Source: an uncultured Jannaschia sp. (GTDB lineage Bacteria > Pseudomonadota > Alphaproteobacteria > Rhodobacterales > Rhodobacteraceae). Taken from it: a stretch of 64,000 bases of DNA. The stretch spans positions 62,001 to 126,000 of the forward strand of contig CANLTZ010000009.1 in the NCBI GenBank assembly GCA_947494145.1, in the 5' to 3' direction. Made by a program: the position numbers and the translations under genes. The notes below the pieces were generated by a model. It saw only the letters and a list, made by a program, of their open reading frames with translations, was not told the origin of the DNA and did no database searches. Positions 1-8,904 of this stretch are shown piece after piece (within the stretch, counting starts at the first letter, position 1; each line of letters starts with the position of its first letter).

Positions 1-514
1 CCACCTCCCCGGCGAGCCACAGTGCCTTGTCCAGCGTTGGGCCGAAGGCGATCTGCCCGTGATTGGACAGCAGGCAGGCGCTGCGTCCTTCCAGCGCGGC
101 CAGCATGGCGTCCGACAAGTCCTGCGTGCCGAAGGTCGCGTAATCGGCGCAGCGAATATCCGACCCGCCCGCCACCGCCACCATGTAGTGGAATGCTGGG
201 ACGCCACGTCGGTGGCAGGACAGGGCCGTGGCGTAGGGCGAATGGACATGGACAACCGCCTGCGCCTCAGGCCGCGCGCGGTAGATATCCATATGCATCC
301 GCCATTCCGACGATGGCTTTAGCGGTCCCTCTGCCACGCCATCCATATCGACAGGTGCGATCATATCCGGCGTGGTATCGTCATAGGGCACGCCCGACGG
401 GGTAATCAGCATGCCATCGCCATCGCGGACGGATACATTGCCGGATGTCCCTTGGTTCAACCCGCTGGCATTCATGGCGCGGCAGGTGGACAGGATGGCG
501 TTGCGCGCGCTCAC
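1..514 (-). CDS. Class II aldolase/adducin family protein (probable 5-(methylthio)ribulose-1-P aldolase or MtnB dehydratase), 3' end outside window
   Basis: This is a zinc-dependent class II aldolase-fold enzyme. The frame opens with GTG at 514 and overlaps the mtnA stop by two bases, so it is translationally coupled as third gene of the operon. Visible motifs in order: a GNVS phosphate loop near residue 26, TPSG, SSEWRMH, the HVHS metal motif near residue 91 and SNHG near residue 151. The C-terminal metal ligand lies beyond the window. Next to mtnK and mtnA the substrate should be 5-methylthioribulose-1-phosphate (or 5-deoxyribulose-1-phosphate). An aldolase would give DHAP and an aldehyde; the homologous MtnB would dehydrate the same compound for the full methionine cycle. 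The visible part does not separate the two; mtnC or mtnD next door would favour MtnB. Confidence 0.85.
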   Translation of the reverse strand, partial: MSARNAILSTCRAMNASGLNQGTSGNVSVRDGDGMLITPSGVPYDDTTPDMIAPVDMDGVAEGPLKPSSEWRMHMDIYRARPEAQAVVHVHSPYATALSCHRRGVPAFHYMVAVAGGSDIRCADYATFGTQDLSDAMLAALEGRSACLLSNHGQIAFGPTLDKALWLAGEV

Positions 515-1605
515 TCCGCCGCGACCCGTTCGGGGAAGAGCGCGGCAATGGCATCCCTATCGGCCGCTACAACACCCTTTTCCGTGATCAACCCGGTCAC
601 CAGCCGCGCAGGCGTCACGTCGAAGGCGTGGTTCGCCGCGGGCGTCCCCTCGGGCGAGATCAGCACTTTCGACACCTCGCCGTCGGACGTCTTGCCGTTG
701 AGCCAGGTCACCTCCTCCGGGTCGCGTTCCTCGATGGGGATGTCCATGCCGTCCATCAGGCGGAAATCGATGGTGGGCGATGGCAGTGCCACATAGAACG
801 GCACGTCGTTGTCGCGCGCGGCCAGCGCCTTCAGGTAGGTGCCGATCTTGTTGCACACATCGCCCGCCGCCGTGGTCCGGTCCGTGCCCACGATGACCAT
901 GTCCACCATCCCGCGCATCATCAGAAGCCCGCCGGAATTGTCGGTGATCAGATGGTGCGGCACCCCGTGATTGAGCAATTCCCACGACGTCAGCGCGGCG
1001 CCCTGATTGCGTGGTCGGGTTTCATCCACCCAGACATGCACCTCCATCCCCGCATCATGGGCATGGTAGATCGGCGAGGTGGCGGTGCCCCAATCCACGG
1101 TGGCAAGCCAGCCCGCATTGCAATGGGTCAGGATGTTGACCGGGCCGTCCTTGCGTGCCGCGATCTCGCGGATCAACTCCAACCCATGGACACCGATCAT
1201 GCGGCAGATTTCCACGTCGTCATCGGCGATTTCGGCGGCGCGGCGCCAGGCGGCATCTTCCCTGTCCGCTTCAGGCAGAGGCTTGAGCACTGCCATCATC
1301 TCATCCAAGGCCCAACGCAGGTTGATCGCCGTGGGCCGAGTGGCGTGCAGCACGTCATAGGCCCGGCTAAGCCGCGCATCGGAGGCATCTTTGGCAATGG
1401 CAAGTGCCATACCATAGGCGGCCGTGGCCCCGATCAGCGGCGCGCCGCGCACCAGCATGTCGGCGATGGCGCGGGCGGCGTCTTCCAGGGTTGTCAGCTC
1501 CACCGTCTCATAGAGGTGGGGCAAGCGCGTCTGGTCGATGATGCCCACGGCGCCGCGGTCGCGCAGGGGCCAGATGGTGCGGGTGGGGGTGCCGTCGACC
1601 TTCAT
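511..1605 (-). CDS. mtnA: S-methyl-5-thioribose-1-phosphate isomerase
   Basis: Cytoplasmic aldose-ketose isomerase converting 5-methylthioribose-1-phosphate to the ribulose-1-phosphate. It has 364 residues, normal for the eIF2B-like MtnA family. Hallmarks are [13 protein letters not shown] near residues 53-65, the catalytic cysteine in [15 protein letters not shown] (C162) and the catalytic aspartate in [17 protein letters not shown] (D242). The ATG overlaps the mtnK stop by four bases and the TGA overlaps the aldolase GTG, so the three genes form one transcript. The neighbours fix the substrate as the MtnK product rather than eIF2B function. Confidence 0.95.
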   Translation of the reverse strand: MKVDGTPTRTIWPLRDRGAVGIIDQTRLPHLYETVELTTLEDAARAIADMLVRGAPLIGATAAYGMALAIAKDASDARLSRAYDVLHATRPTAINLRWALDEMMAVLKPLPEADREDAAWRRAAEIADDDVEICRMIGVHGLELIREIAARKDGPVNILTHCNAGWLATVDWGTATSPIYHAHDAGMEVHVWVDETRPRNQGAALTSWELLNHGVPHHLITDNSGGLLMMRGMVDMVIVGTDRTTAAGDVCNKIGTYLKALAARDNDVPFYVALPSPTIDFRLMDGMDIPIEERDPEEVTWLNGKTSDGEVSKVLISPEGTPAANHAFDVTPARLVTGLITEKGVVAADRDAIAALFPERVAAE

Positions 1606-2909
1606 TGCGTCTCTCCTAACATGTCGCGCGCCATATCCGTTGCGGCCGCCACGCTGGCGATGGACCGCGCCTCCTTCACCAGATGCCCTGCCATGCGCAG
1701 GGCCCTCGCTTCGCAGGCGGCGCGGGTGGCGGGCGGCTCTAGCCGGGCCAGATCGGCCACGCCTGCCAGTCCCACAATGCGCCGTGTCATCTTTGCCCCC
1801 GCGAAGCCCAACGCATCCACTTGGATGCGTGCGAGCATGGCCGCGCAGGCCTCAGGGCCCGCTTGGCCCAACACGCGGTCCACCATGGCCTCGCCTCTGC
1901 GCGCCGTGCGCCAAAGCTCCGAAAAGCGGCCGGTGAAAGCGTCCCACATCTGCGTGGTCTGCGCCAGAACCCAGTCCTGCTGCGCCCGCCAATCGCCGCC
2001 CCATCCCGGCTGCGACGCCGCGTTCAGCCACAGGTTGGCCAGCACTGCCCCCACATCGAAACCCATGGGTCCGTAGAAGGCGAATTCCGGGTCGATGATG
2101 CGCACCCGTTCGTCAGAACCCGCCGGTGTGACCATGGCGGAGCCGGAATGGAGATCCCCGTGCAACAGAGCTTCGGCCCGCGTCATGAAGGCCCATTTCC
2201 AGTCTTGGATCGCCATGCGCCACGCCGCGTCGGCGCGCATCTCATCCACGATGGGGGCCAGTTCGGGCGTGAAATCGTTGCCGGGATGGTCATGGTAAGG
2301 GTCGGTGAAGATAAGGTCTTCGCTGATCTGGCAGAGTGCGTCATTGGCCGCAAAGCCCGCCATCTCGCGCTTGCGGGTGGTCGGGTCCAGCGCAAGGTCG
2401 GAGGATTTGAACAGCGTGTCCGCGCAAAATCGCCCCAAGACAGGCGCCGCCGTCTCGTGGCGTTGCCGGTCGATCAAAGCTTGGCGCCAGATCACGTGGC
2501 CCGCCAGGTTTTCCATCACGATCAGGGCCTGACCGGCCTCGAAATGGAGGACGTCCGGCACCAGACCCGGCCCTGCATCTTGGGCTTGCCGCACCAGGGC
2601 CGCATGTTCGAAGACTGCCCGGCTCAGCGGGAGGGGCCAGCTTTCGCCCACCAGCCGCAGATAAGGCAGGGCCTGCTTGGCGCAGACCGACCCATCGGGC
2701 CCGTTCACAATATAGACGAAGTTCAGATTGCCATCGCCCACTTCCGAGATCGACCATGCGCTCGGGTCGCCCCCAAGCCGCGCCGCGATGCCGGGCAGGG
2801 CGGCAAGACGCGCGGGCGCCTCCGCGACCGACAACGGCGCGTAATCGGCGAAGCTGGGCACGCGCGGCGGGGTGGTGCGCACATCTGTTAAGGGACTGAC
2901 CTGATCCAT
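1602..2909 (-). CDS. mtnK: S-methyl-5-thioribose kinase
   Basis: ATP-dependent kinase phosphorylating 5-methylthioribose on C1; it makes the substrate of MtnA. The 435-residue protein is slightly longer than typical MtnK (about 400) because of an N-terminal tail of about 25 residues. Visible are [10 protein letters not shown] near residue 57 (nucleotide loop), the aminoglycoside-phosphotransferase-like catalytic motif [10 protein letters not shown] and the metal motif [15 protein letters not shown]. It is first gene of the mtnK-mtnA-aldolase operon and diverges from the gene at 2974. No MTA nucleosidase or phosphorylase is visible here, so methylthioribose must be supplied from another locus or outside. 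Confidence 0.93.
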   Translation of the reverse strand: MDQVSPLTDVRTTPPRVPSFADYAPLSVAEAPARLAALPGIAARLGGDPSAWSISEVGDGNLNFVYIVNGPDGSVCAKQALPYLRLVGESWPLPLSRAVFEHAALVRQAQDAGPGLVPDVLHFEAGQALIVMENLAGHVIWRQALIDRQRHETAAPVLGRFCADTLFKSSDLALDPTTRKREMAGFAANDALCQISEDLIFTDPYHDHPGNDFTPELAPIVDEMRADAAWRMAIQDWKWAFMTRAEALLHGDLHSGSAMVTPAGSDERVRIIDPEFAFYGPMGFDVGAVLANLWLNAASQPGWGGDWRAQQDWVLAQTTQMWDAFTGRFSELWRTARRGEAMVDRVLGQAGPEACAAMLARIQVDALGFAGAKMTRRIVGLAGVADLARLEPPATRAACEARALRMAGHLVKEARSIASVAAATDMARDMLGETQ

Positions 2910-2973
2910 CTGAGCCTTTCGCCACCGTCCTTATCATGATTTGCTGGCACAGCCTCGCCAACCAAGCAAGCGG

Positions 2974-4650
2974 ATGCCCGAAGCCCCGATGCGCAGCGTG
3001 AAGTTCTATCTGGACCGGCCCACCTCGCTGGATGACCCTGCGGTCACCCCGCCCGAACGCCGCGCCGGTTTTCTGGCGCTGATCGACGCGCTGATCCGGG
3101 GGGAACACCCGTTCAGTCTGATGCGCAAACATGCCTTCGCCCATGCCGATTGGCCCGATTTGCTGGCCGACGGCATTTACTATGCCTATCACGCCGAACA
3201 GGCACCGGGCGCCCGCAGCTATTGCATCAAGCAAGGCGCGCTGCCCCACCATTGGTTCATGGATGCAGGTGGCTACGGCGGTTGGTGCACGCTTGCCAAT
3301 GATGCCGATTTGCAAGACCGCTCTGCCCAGTTCGACCTGGACCGAGCCCGCGCCGTCATCGAAGCCCTGGCCCGCGAGATGCGCGAGCAGAACCTGTCGA
3401 ACTATGCCCAACCCGATGGCCCGGCAGCGCTGCCTTGCGACGATGGCTTCGTGTTCTTCCCGCTCCAAACCGCCGATGACGAGGTGCATGAACTCAGCAG
3501 CCTGGGCCAGCCTGCCATGCTGCGCCGCGCCAGCGAGCTTGCGGCTGCGACAGGCGTGTCGCTTGTGGTCAAACGCCACCCGCGCTGCGCCTCCCCGATG
3601 ATGGAGGCTGCCATCGCTGACGCCGCCGCCAAGCCCGGTGTGCATGTCACCGACGGCTCGGTGAACGACCTGGTGTCGCGCGCCCGCTCTGTCATCGTGA
3701 CCAATTCTGGTGTCGGGCTTCAGGCTTTGGTGCTGGGGTGCCCCGTCTTTGCCGCCGGTCGCAGCGAATACAGCCATATCTGCACCCGCATCGACACGCT
3801 TGATGCCTTGGCGCCTGCCTTCGAACCGCCACCCGCCACCCTGCCCGAGCGGTCCGTCCGCCAATTGGGCTATCTTCTGGACGAATATCTGGTGGACATG
3901 CGCGACCCTGATCGCATTGCCCGCCGGATCGAGCAGCACATCACCGAAAACCCCGTGACCGAGCGTGGGTTGGAAAGCGAAAAGGCGGTGCGCCATGGTC
4001 AGGCCGTGGTCGCAGCGGCCCGGCGGGTGCAGATCACCATGCGCGAACAGGTGATCTTCCTGCTCGATATCTATCATGACCTGCCCGCGCCGCAGAAAGC
4101 GCAAACTGCCCGGGCCCTTCTGGTCGCCGCCCGCAGCGGCAGCCATCTGGAGCGTATCCTGCGCGGCACCGACAGCGACGTTCTCGACCAAGTGATGGCT
4201 TACCATATCGGTCACGGAAACTGGGATGCCGCCGCCCGCGTCGCCACCCTTGCCCATCACCACAAGCTAGACGGCGCTGAAGCGGTCCTTGTCCGGTTGG
4301 CTGGGGCCTTCTATCAGGCGGATCGCGGGGACCCGCGCTGGCGCCACTTCGCACGGGTCGCCGCCGATCTGCCGGAAGCGGGGGTTTCGACGCTGACATT
4401 CGCGGCACGCCGTTTGATGGCTGTGGGCGACCTTGGGACAGAGCCCCGTGCGCTCATTGCCCGCGCGCAAGAGATGGAGCCAGATGATCCGCTCACCCTC
4501 TGGCTCGCCGCGCGTTTGGCGCGGGAAGATGGGAAGCTGGCCGAGGCCTTGGACTTGGCACGCCAGGCTGCGGCACAGGCGCCCAATAATGACACCTATT
4601 CACGCCTGGTGGCGGCACTGGATGCCGCCATTGCAAAGGATACGGCATGA
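2974..4650 (+). CDS. Capsule polysaccharide biosynthesis (KpsS/KpsC-like) protein with C-terminal helical repeats
   Basis: Likely cytoplasmic glycosyltransferase of the capsule-synthesis superfamily. The middle of the protein carries the diagnostic run VVKRHPR, then VNDLVSRARSVIVTNSGVG, then LVLGCPVFAAGRSEYSH, as in beta-Kdo transferases of the KpsS/KpsC type. The last 180 residues are alanine-rich helical pairs resembling TPR repeats. The frame is open from a TTG at 2941, but ATG 2974 is preferred because the sequence before it overlaps the mtnK promoter region. About 558 residues from that start. It diverges from mtnK and is followed by a convergent lytic transglycosylase, so it stands alone. 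The sugar substrate cannot be told. Confidence 0.7.
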   Translation: MPEAPMRSVKFYLDRPTSLDDPAVTPPERRAGFLALIDALIRGEHPFSLMRKHAFAHADWPDLLADGIYYAYHAEQAPGARSYCIKQGALPHHWFMDAGGYGGWCTLANDADLQDRSAQFDLDRARAVIEALAREMREQNLSNYAQPDGPAALPCDDGFVFFPLQTADDEVHELSSLGQPAMLRRASELAAATGVSLVVKRHPRCASPMMEAAIADAAAKPGVHVTDGSVNDLVSRARSVIVTNSGVGLQALVLGCPVFAAGRSEYSHICTRIDTLDALAPAFEPPPATLPERSVRQLGYLLDEYLVDMRDPDRIARRIEQHITENPVTERGLESEKAVRHGQAVVAAARRVQITMREQVIFLLDIYHDLPAPQKAQTARALLVAARSGSHLERILRGTDSDVLDQVMAYHIGHGNWDAAARVATLAHHHKLDGAEAVLVRLAGAFYQADRGDPRWRHFARVAADLPEAGVSTLTFAARRLMAVGDLGTEPRALIARAQEMEPDDPLTLWLAARLAREDGKLAEALDLARQAAAQAPNNDTYSRLVAALDAAIAKDTA

Positions 4651-4713
4651 AGCCCGGGCCGTTGCAGCACCTTCATCGGATCGGCTTGGGCCCAAGGTGG
4701 GAACGCTAACCCC

Positions 4714-5313
4714 TCAGGCGCAGCTCCCCTCGATCACCCGCCCGAACAGCCCGCGCTCGGGCTCGCACGGCGGCTCCGGCGGCAGCAAACGGCCAAGCGC
4801 GTCGATGGGGGGCATGGCCGCTTCGCCCCGGTCATAGCGCTGCCAAAGCTCTCCGCGCAGGCCGGTTTCCTGCAACAGCCCCCGATCCCGCGCCTCGAAA
4901 TAGAAGCCCCGCGCGTACCACATCATGGCTTCGTACTCATCTCCATCTGCCACCATCCAGGCGCCCCGCAGGTAGCGAACCGAATACTTCAGCGCCGTAT
5001 CCGCATCCAGCAACTGCTGCGGTGATCCTTCCATCCCCATATTCCGGGCGGTCGCGGGCAGGATCTGCATCATCCCCCAATAGGGCCCATTGCGCGCGCC
5101 TGCGCGGTAGTCGCTTTCGCGTTGAATGACGCGGTGCAGCAGGGTGCGGGGAATGTCGTAGTAATCGGCCCACTTGTTCACCAATGCACGCACCTCGGGC
5201 GTTTCCCCTGGGTTCAGCGGCATGGCGAAGGCGGGGGTGGCGACCTCTTCGGGTTCAGGCGCGGCGACGCAAGCGGCCAGAAACAGGACAAGCGGCAGAA
5301 GAAGACGAAACAT
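4714..5313 (-). CDS. Lytic transglycosylase (SLT domain) lipoprotein
   Basis: Peptidoglycan-cleaving lytic transglycosylase, probably anchored to a membrane by lipid. The N-terminus is a lipoprotein signal with lipobox LAAC, lipidated cysteine C15. The SLT domain spans about residues 45-150 with catalytic glutamate E66 in VIQRESDYR, the GMMQILPATA motif and the later YLRGAW and MMWYARG helices. At 199 residues it is a short, single-domain member. It is transcribed convergently with the capsule gene upstream and divergently from the acyltransferase at 5414. Confidence 0.88.
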   Translation of the reverse strand: MFRLLLPLVLFLAACVAAPEPEEVATPAFAMPLNPGETPEVRALVNKWADYYDIPRTLLHRVIQRESDYRAGARNGPYWGMMQILPATARNMGMEGSPQQLLDADTALKYSVRYLRGAWMVADGDEYEAMMWYARGFYFEARDRGLLQETGLRGELWQRYDRGEAAMPPIDALGRLLPPEPPCEPERGLFGRVIEGSCA

Positions 5314-5413
5314 CGGACCCCCAAGGCGTGATTTGCCCCGGGCTACCGCAACCGTGCCGGGGAATCCAAGCCCCGGACTTGCGCCTTCGCGCGCCCTGCG
5401 TCACGCCAAGGCC

Positions 5414-6289
5414 ATGCGACGCGCGATCCATTGGCTTCAGGCGGCGACCTTGCGGCTGCTGCTGACCCTGCTTCGGCCCCTCCCGCTGAGGGGGCGGCGC
5501 GCCGTGATTGGGCGCATTGCTGAATGGCTCGTGCGCCTGACCCCCCTGCGCCGACGGATCGAGCGAAATCTGGACCTGGTCTGGCCCGATCTTCCCCGAG
5601 CCGACCGCAACAGGCTAACAGCACGGGCCGCGCGCCATGCCGGCCGTACCCTCACCAGCATATGGTACCCCGCCGATCACGGCCGAGAGGTCGCAAACCT
5701 GCCCATCGAGGGCCCCGGCCTCGACGCGTTGCGCGCCGCCCATGCCGATGCGCGCGGTGCGGTCCTGATCTCCGGCCATTTCGGCCAGTGGGAGGCCGTG
5801 CGCCACACCTTGCGCCGCGAAGGGATGGAGGTCGGGGCCATCTACCGCCCCAACAACAACCCCTGGTATGACCCGCTCTTCAAGGGGGGGCTGGAAGGTG
5901 CGGGCAAGCCGATCTTCCCCAAGGGGATGGAGCATTATCGCGGCCTCGTCCGCTTCCTGCGCGACGGCGGTATGCTCGCCATCTTGCCGGATCAATTCGT
6001 GGCCGATGGCGCGGCCCTGCCTTTCTTGGGTCATCCCGCCCATACATCCCTCGCGCCCGCCGATTTGGCCCTGCGCCACGGCATCCCCCTGGTGCCCTGT
6101 TTCGCCCCAGTGGAAGACGGCCGCATCCGCGTGGTGCTGGAAGCGCCCATACCCCACACCACGCCTGAGGCGATGATGTCGGCCTTCAATGATCGGCTGT
6201 CGCATTGGGTCACGCGCCATCCCGCACAATGGTATTGGCTACACCGGCGGTGGAAGCGGCCCGCCCCGCCTTCCCATGACAGCGCATGA
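5414..6289 (+). CDS. LpxL/HtrB-type lysophospholipid or lipid A acyltransferase
   Basis: Inner-membrane acyltransferase of the lipid A late acyltransferase family. The 291-residue protein starts with a hydrophobic helix (residues 12-25) and has the HX4E catalytic motif HFGQWE (H122, E127), followed by AIYRPNNNPWYD, the FLRDGGMLAILPDQ block and a C-terminal HPAQWYWLHRRW, all standard for the family. ATG 5414 is chosen because the upstream 240 bases of open frame are low-complexity and overlap the divergent lipoprotein gene. Seven bases separate its stop from sdaA, so the two may be co-transcribed. The acyl acceptor (lipid A or another lipid such as ornithine lipid) cannot be fixed by sequence. 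Confidence 0.85.
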   Translation: MRRAIHWLQAATLRLLLTLLRPLPLRGRRAVIGRIAEWLVRLTPLRRRIERNLDLVWPDLPRADRNRLTARAARHAGRTLTSIWYPADHGREVANLPIEGPGLDALRAAHADARGAVLISGHFGQWEAVRHTLRREGMEVGAIYRPNNNPWYDPLFKGGLEGAGKPIFPKGMEHYRGLVRFLRDGGMLAILPDQFVADGAALPFLGHPAHTSLAPADLALRHGIPLVPCFAPVEDGRIRVVLEAPIPHTTPEAMMSAFNDRLSHWVTRHPAQWYWLHRRWKRPAPPSHDSA

Positions 6290-6296
6290 GGGCCCC

Positions 6297-7691
6297 ATGT
6301 TTCTGAGCATCTTCGATATCTTCAAACCCGGCATCGGCCCCTCATCATCCCACACGATGGGCCCCATGGTGGCCGCCGCGCGCTTTCTTGCGGCCCTGCG
6401 CACTGCGGAACGGGAGCCGGGGTCTGGCCCGCCTGCCACCATTCGCGCCACTTTGCATGGCAGTCTTGCCTGGACGGGGAAGGGGCATGCGACAGACCGG
6501 GCCGTGGCGCTGGGCCTTCTGGGCTTCGACCCGGCCTCGATGGACCTGGACGTGGCCGAGGCGGCCCTGGCCAAGCTGGGCCAAGACCATCGCCTGGACC
6601 TCGACGGGCTGCCACCCATGGTCTTCGACCCCGCCCAAGATATCGTGTTCGACTGGGGCCCGCCCCTGCCGGGCCATGCCAATGGACTCATCTTGCAGGC
6701 GAAGGACGCGAATGGCGCGCTGGCGTTGGAAGAAACCTACTACTCCACCGGCGGTGGCTTCGTGGCCACGGCGCGTGAACTTTATGACCCGCCCGACCTC
6801 CATGCCGCGAAAGAGGCGATGGGCTTTCCCTATCCCTTTGGCAACGCAGTTGAGATGCTGTCCATGGGCGAGGCCAGCGGCCTGACCATCGCGCAGATGA
6901 AGCACGCCAATGAAACGGTGCTGTCGCCCCACGGGCTCGATGCGAAGGTCGACGCCATCTGGTCCGCCATGGATGATTGCATTGACCGCGGCCTGGCCCG
7001 CGACGGCATCCTGCCCGGCGGGCTGTCGGTCAAGCGGCGGGCGCGCGCGATCCATCAACAACTCAAGGCCGAAGCGGGCAAGAACCTGGCCCAACCCCAT
7101 GTCGTGAATGATTGGTTGTCGGTCTACGCCATGGCAGTGAATGAGGAAAACGCCGCCGGTGGCAAAGTCGTCACTTCACCCACCAATGGGGCGGCGGGCG
7201 TGGTGCCCGCGACCCTTCGCTACTACCGCGACCATTGCGTCGGCGCGACGGCGCAGGGCATCCGCACCTTCCTTTTGACCGCTGCCGCCATTGGCGGGCT
7301 GATCAAGCACAATGCGTCGATCTCGGGTGCCGAGGTGGGTTGCCAGGGCGAAGTCGGCAGCGCATCGGCGATGGCGGCAGCCGGGCTTTGCGCGGCCTTG
7401 GGTGGGACCAATGCCCAGGTGGAAAACGCCGCCGAGATCGCGTTGGAGCATCATCTGGGTATGACCTGCGATCCGGCGGCGGGGCTTGTTCAAGTGCCTT
7501 GCATTGAACGCAATGGGCTGGGTGCCATCAAAGCCGTGTCGGCGGCCTCTCTGTCTCTGCGCGGGGATGGAACGCATTTCATGCCGCTCGACAATTGCAT
7601 CGAAGCGATGCGGCAGACCGGGATCGATATGTCCGAGAAGTACAAGGAAACGAGCCAGGGCGGTTTGGCGGTCAATCTGCCAGAATGCTGA
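6297..7691 (+). CDS. sdaA: L-serine dehydratase (L-serine ammonia-lyase), single-chain iron-sulfur type
   Basis: Deaminates L-serine to pyruvate and ammonia using an oxygen-sensitive [4Fe-4S] cluster. The 464-residue chain begins [19 protein letters not shown], the signature of the beta-domain, and the catalytic domain contains [14 protein letters not shown]. The three cluster cysteines are in [18 protein letters not shown] and VPCIERNG. Alpha and beta domains are fused, as in proteobacterial SdaA/SdaB. ATG 6297 gives the family N-terminus; an ATG at 6276 would add seven residues and overlap the acyltransferase stop. Confidence 0.95.
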   Translation: MFLSIFDIFKPGIGPSSSHTMGPMVAAARFLAALRTAEREPGSGPPATIRATLHGSLAWTGKGHATDRAVALGLLGFDPASMDLDVAEAALAKLGQDHRLDLDGLPPMVFDPAQDIVFDWGPPLPGHANGLILQAKDANGALALEETYYSTGGGFVATARELYDPPDLHAAKEAMGFPYPFGNAVEMLSMGEASGLTIAQMKHANETVLSPHGLDAKVDAIWSAMDDCIDRGLARDGILPGGLSVKRRARAIHQQLKAEAGKNLAQPHVVNDWLSVYAMAVNEENAAGGKVVTSPTNGAAGVVPATLRYYRDHCVGATAQGIRTFLLTAAAIGGLIKHNASISGAEVGCQGEVGSASAMAAAGLCAALGGTNAQVENAAEIALEHHLGMTCDPAAGLVQVPCIERNGLGAIKAVSAASLSLRGDGTHFMPLDNCIEAMRQTGIDMSEKYKETSQGGLAVNLPEC

Positions 7692-7734
7692 AATGGTGAT
7701 TAATGGACTTCGTGTCGAGGATGCGTAATTTTTT

Positions 7735-8161
7735 CATTTTCTATTGCTCCGTTTTTTGACAAGCCATTCCTTTACTTCTGGACCATCCACACCACTCCAT
7801 TCTCCTTTGACTATTGCTATCGCGATCGAAGGCGCAAAGCGTAGATCAATTTCACGTCCCTTTACTTCTGGTCGTACGTGCTTCACATAGTATTCCTGCG
7901 CCCTACCAATGACCCTACCAGCTTCAGGCAGCCATTCCTTTTTCCAATACCTTCATGCAAGGCTGCCCTCGTGTCCTCATTATCAATAAGATAGCGAAGG
8001 AAGTGAAAAAACTGCTCGTCGGTGAGTTGAAATCTTGGATTTATTATTCGTCCCTTTGTCGTCCCTTCTTTCGTTCTTCCAGTAGAGCGCTTAGTCGCAC
8101 GATAAGCAGGCGGCTTTCGTTTCTGCCATTTTACCTGGACCTTACTTCGCCATCGTCTCAA
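7735..8161 (-). pseudogene. Frameshifted hypothetical gene, AT-richer than its neighbours
   Basis: No family recognised. A frame opening near the TTG at 8161 reads a basic N-terminus (about residues 1-40, rich in K and R), then FQLTDEQFFHFLRYLIDNED. It then runs into a short wrong-frame tail after a run of five A (about 7945-7952). Adding one A restores a frame that continues through KEWLPEAGRVIGRAQEYYV and EWSGVDGPEVKEWLVKKR to a TGA at 7735, about 142 residues in all. Both halves have a similar charged composition and codon use, so this is probably one gene with a one-base deletion or a homopolymer sequencing error. The lower GC and lack of known relatives suggest recent transfer. The true start is uncertain because the frame is open further upstream. 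Confidence 0.5.
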
Positions 8162-8233
8162 AAGACGACTCCAGCCCGGTCGCCCGACCGTCCGCCGCGT
8201 GGGCCTGCCAAAATCGACGCATTTTCGATATTA

Positions 8234-8344
8234 CCGCGGGTCTCGAAAAACCTGAGACATCAGCTTTTCGAGAAACGGTGCAACATCAATACTATGGCAG
8301 GACGTTTTTCGGAAATACTGATCCAAGTTTTCCGAAAACCGCCT
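8234..8344 (-). mobile_element. 111-bp MITE-like element, copy A, TA-flanked
   Basis: A 111-bp non-coding element almost identical in layout and length to 51893-52003, in inverted orientation in the window. Its ends are imperfect inverted repeats (core GCGGTTyTCGAAAAACC), and it is flanked by TA at 8232-8233 and 8345-8346. That is the target duplication expected of IS630/Tc1-mariner-type transposition. Read on the minus strand, it begins inside the stop codon of the methyltransferase gene (TA from the target, A from the element). No transposase is present, so it would have to be moved in trans. Confidence 0.75.
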
Positions 8345-8895
8345 TAGCCACTCAGCCGGATGATGTATTGCTGGCCCATCACTTCCAGGGACGCTGCATC
8401 GCCCAATTTCTCGACGACCTTGGCGACGGCCGCCTTGACGGGCGTCCCCTCACCGTCATTCCAGTGGTAATCGTCGCCCGCGATCACCCCGCCCGGTCGC
8501 ACCTTCTTGAGGCTGAGCGCTAGGTCCAAGCTGACAAACGGCTCGTTGTGGTTGCCGTCGACATAGATCCAATCCAGCGACGCATCTTCCATTTCCAGCA
8601 AAGCATCCTGCGACGTGGAGCGATGCAGAACCACGCGGTCGTCACCCGAAAATTTCGCGGAGACGAGATCAAACATCTGCGGCATACGCTCCGCGTTTTT
8701 CTTGCGACCGAAGCTCGTATTGTTGAACCGTGGATCGTATTCCCACGGGTCGATCAAATGCAGCGTCTTTGGGGTGCAGACTTCGAGAATGACCTCGCTG
8801 AACTTTCCCTCCCAGACGCCGATTTCGGCGCCGATTCCGTTCTTGGGCAGCGCTTCCAACATGCGTCGCCGCGTTTCATCTCGTTTTCCTGCCAT
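8344..8895 (-). CDS. Class I SAM-dependent methyltransferase (Methyltransf_24 type)
   Basis: A 183-residue small-molecule or sugar methyltransferase. SAM-fold motifs: GAEIGVWEGKFSE (motif I, residues 22-34), LHLIDPWEYDP (acidic loop of motif II), LDWIYVDGNHNE (motif IV) and VRPGGVIAGDDYHW (motif V/VI). Closest relative in the window is the N-terminal half of the adjacent gene (8905-10452), which has the same motif series, so the two probably arose by duplication. It is last of a three-gene minus-strand operon with a 9-bp gap to the fusion gene and an AAGGGG ribosome site. Its stop codon is shared with the MITE-like element. Confidence 0.8.
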   Translation of the reverse strand: MAGKRDETRRRMLEALPKNGIGAEIGVWEGKFSEVILEVCTPKTLHLIDPWEYDPRFNNTSFGRKKNAERMPQMFDLVSAKFSGDDRVVLHRSTSQDALLEMEDASLDWIYVDGNHNEPFVSLDLALSLKKVRPGGVIAGDDYHWNDGEGTPVKAAVAKVVEKLGDAASLEVMGQQYIIRLSG

Positions 8896-8904
8896 TTTGA
8901 CCCC

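Noticed and set aside
445-2076. Long open frame (about 540 codons) opposite mtnA and mtnK
   Set aside because: It is antisense to two clear enzymes, rich in H, R, G and P, and has no domain; a product of high-GC codon bias.
2341-4263. 640-codon minus-strand frame across the capsule gene and mtnK
   Set aside because: Overlaps two genes with real family motifs; composition is typical of antisense frames in high-GC DNA.
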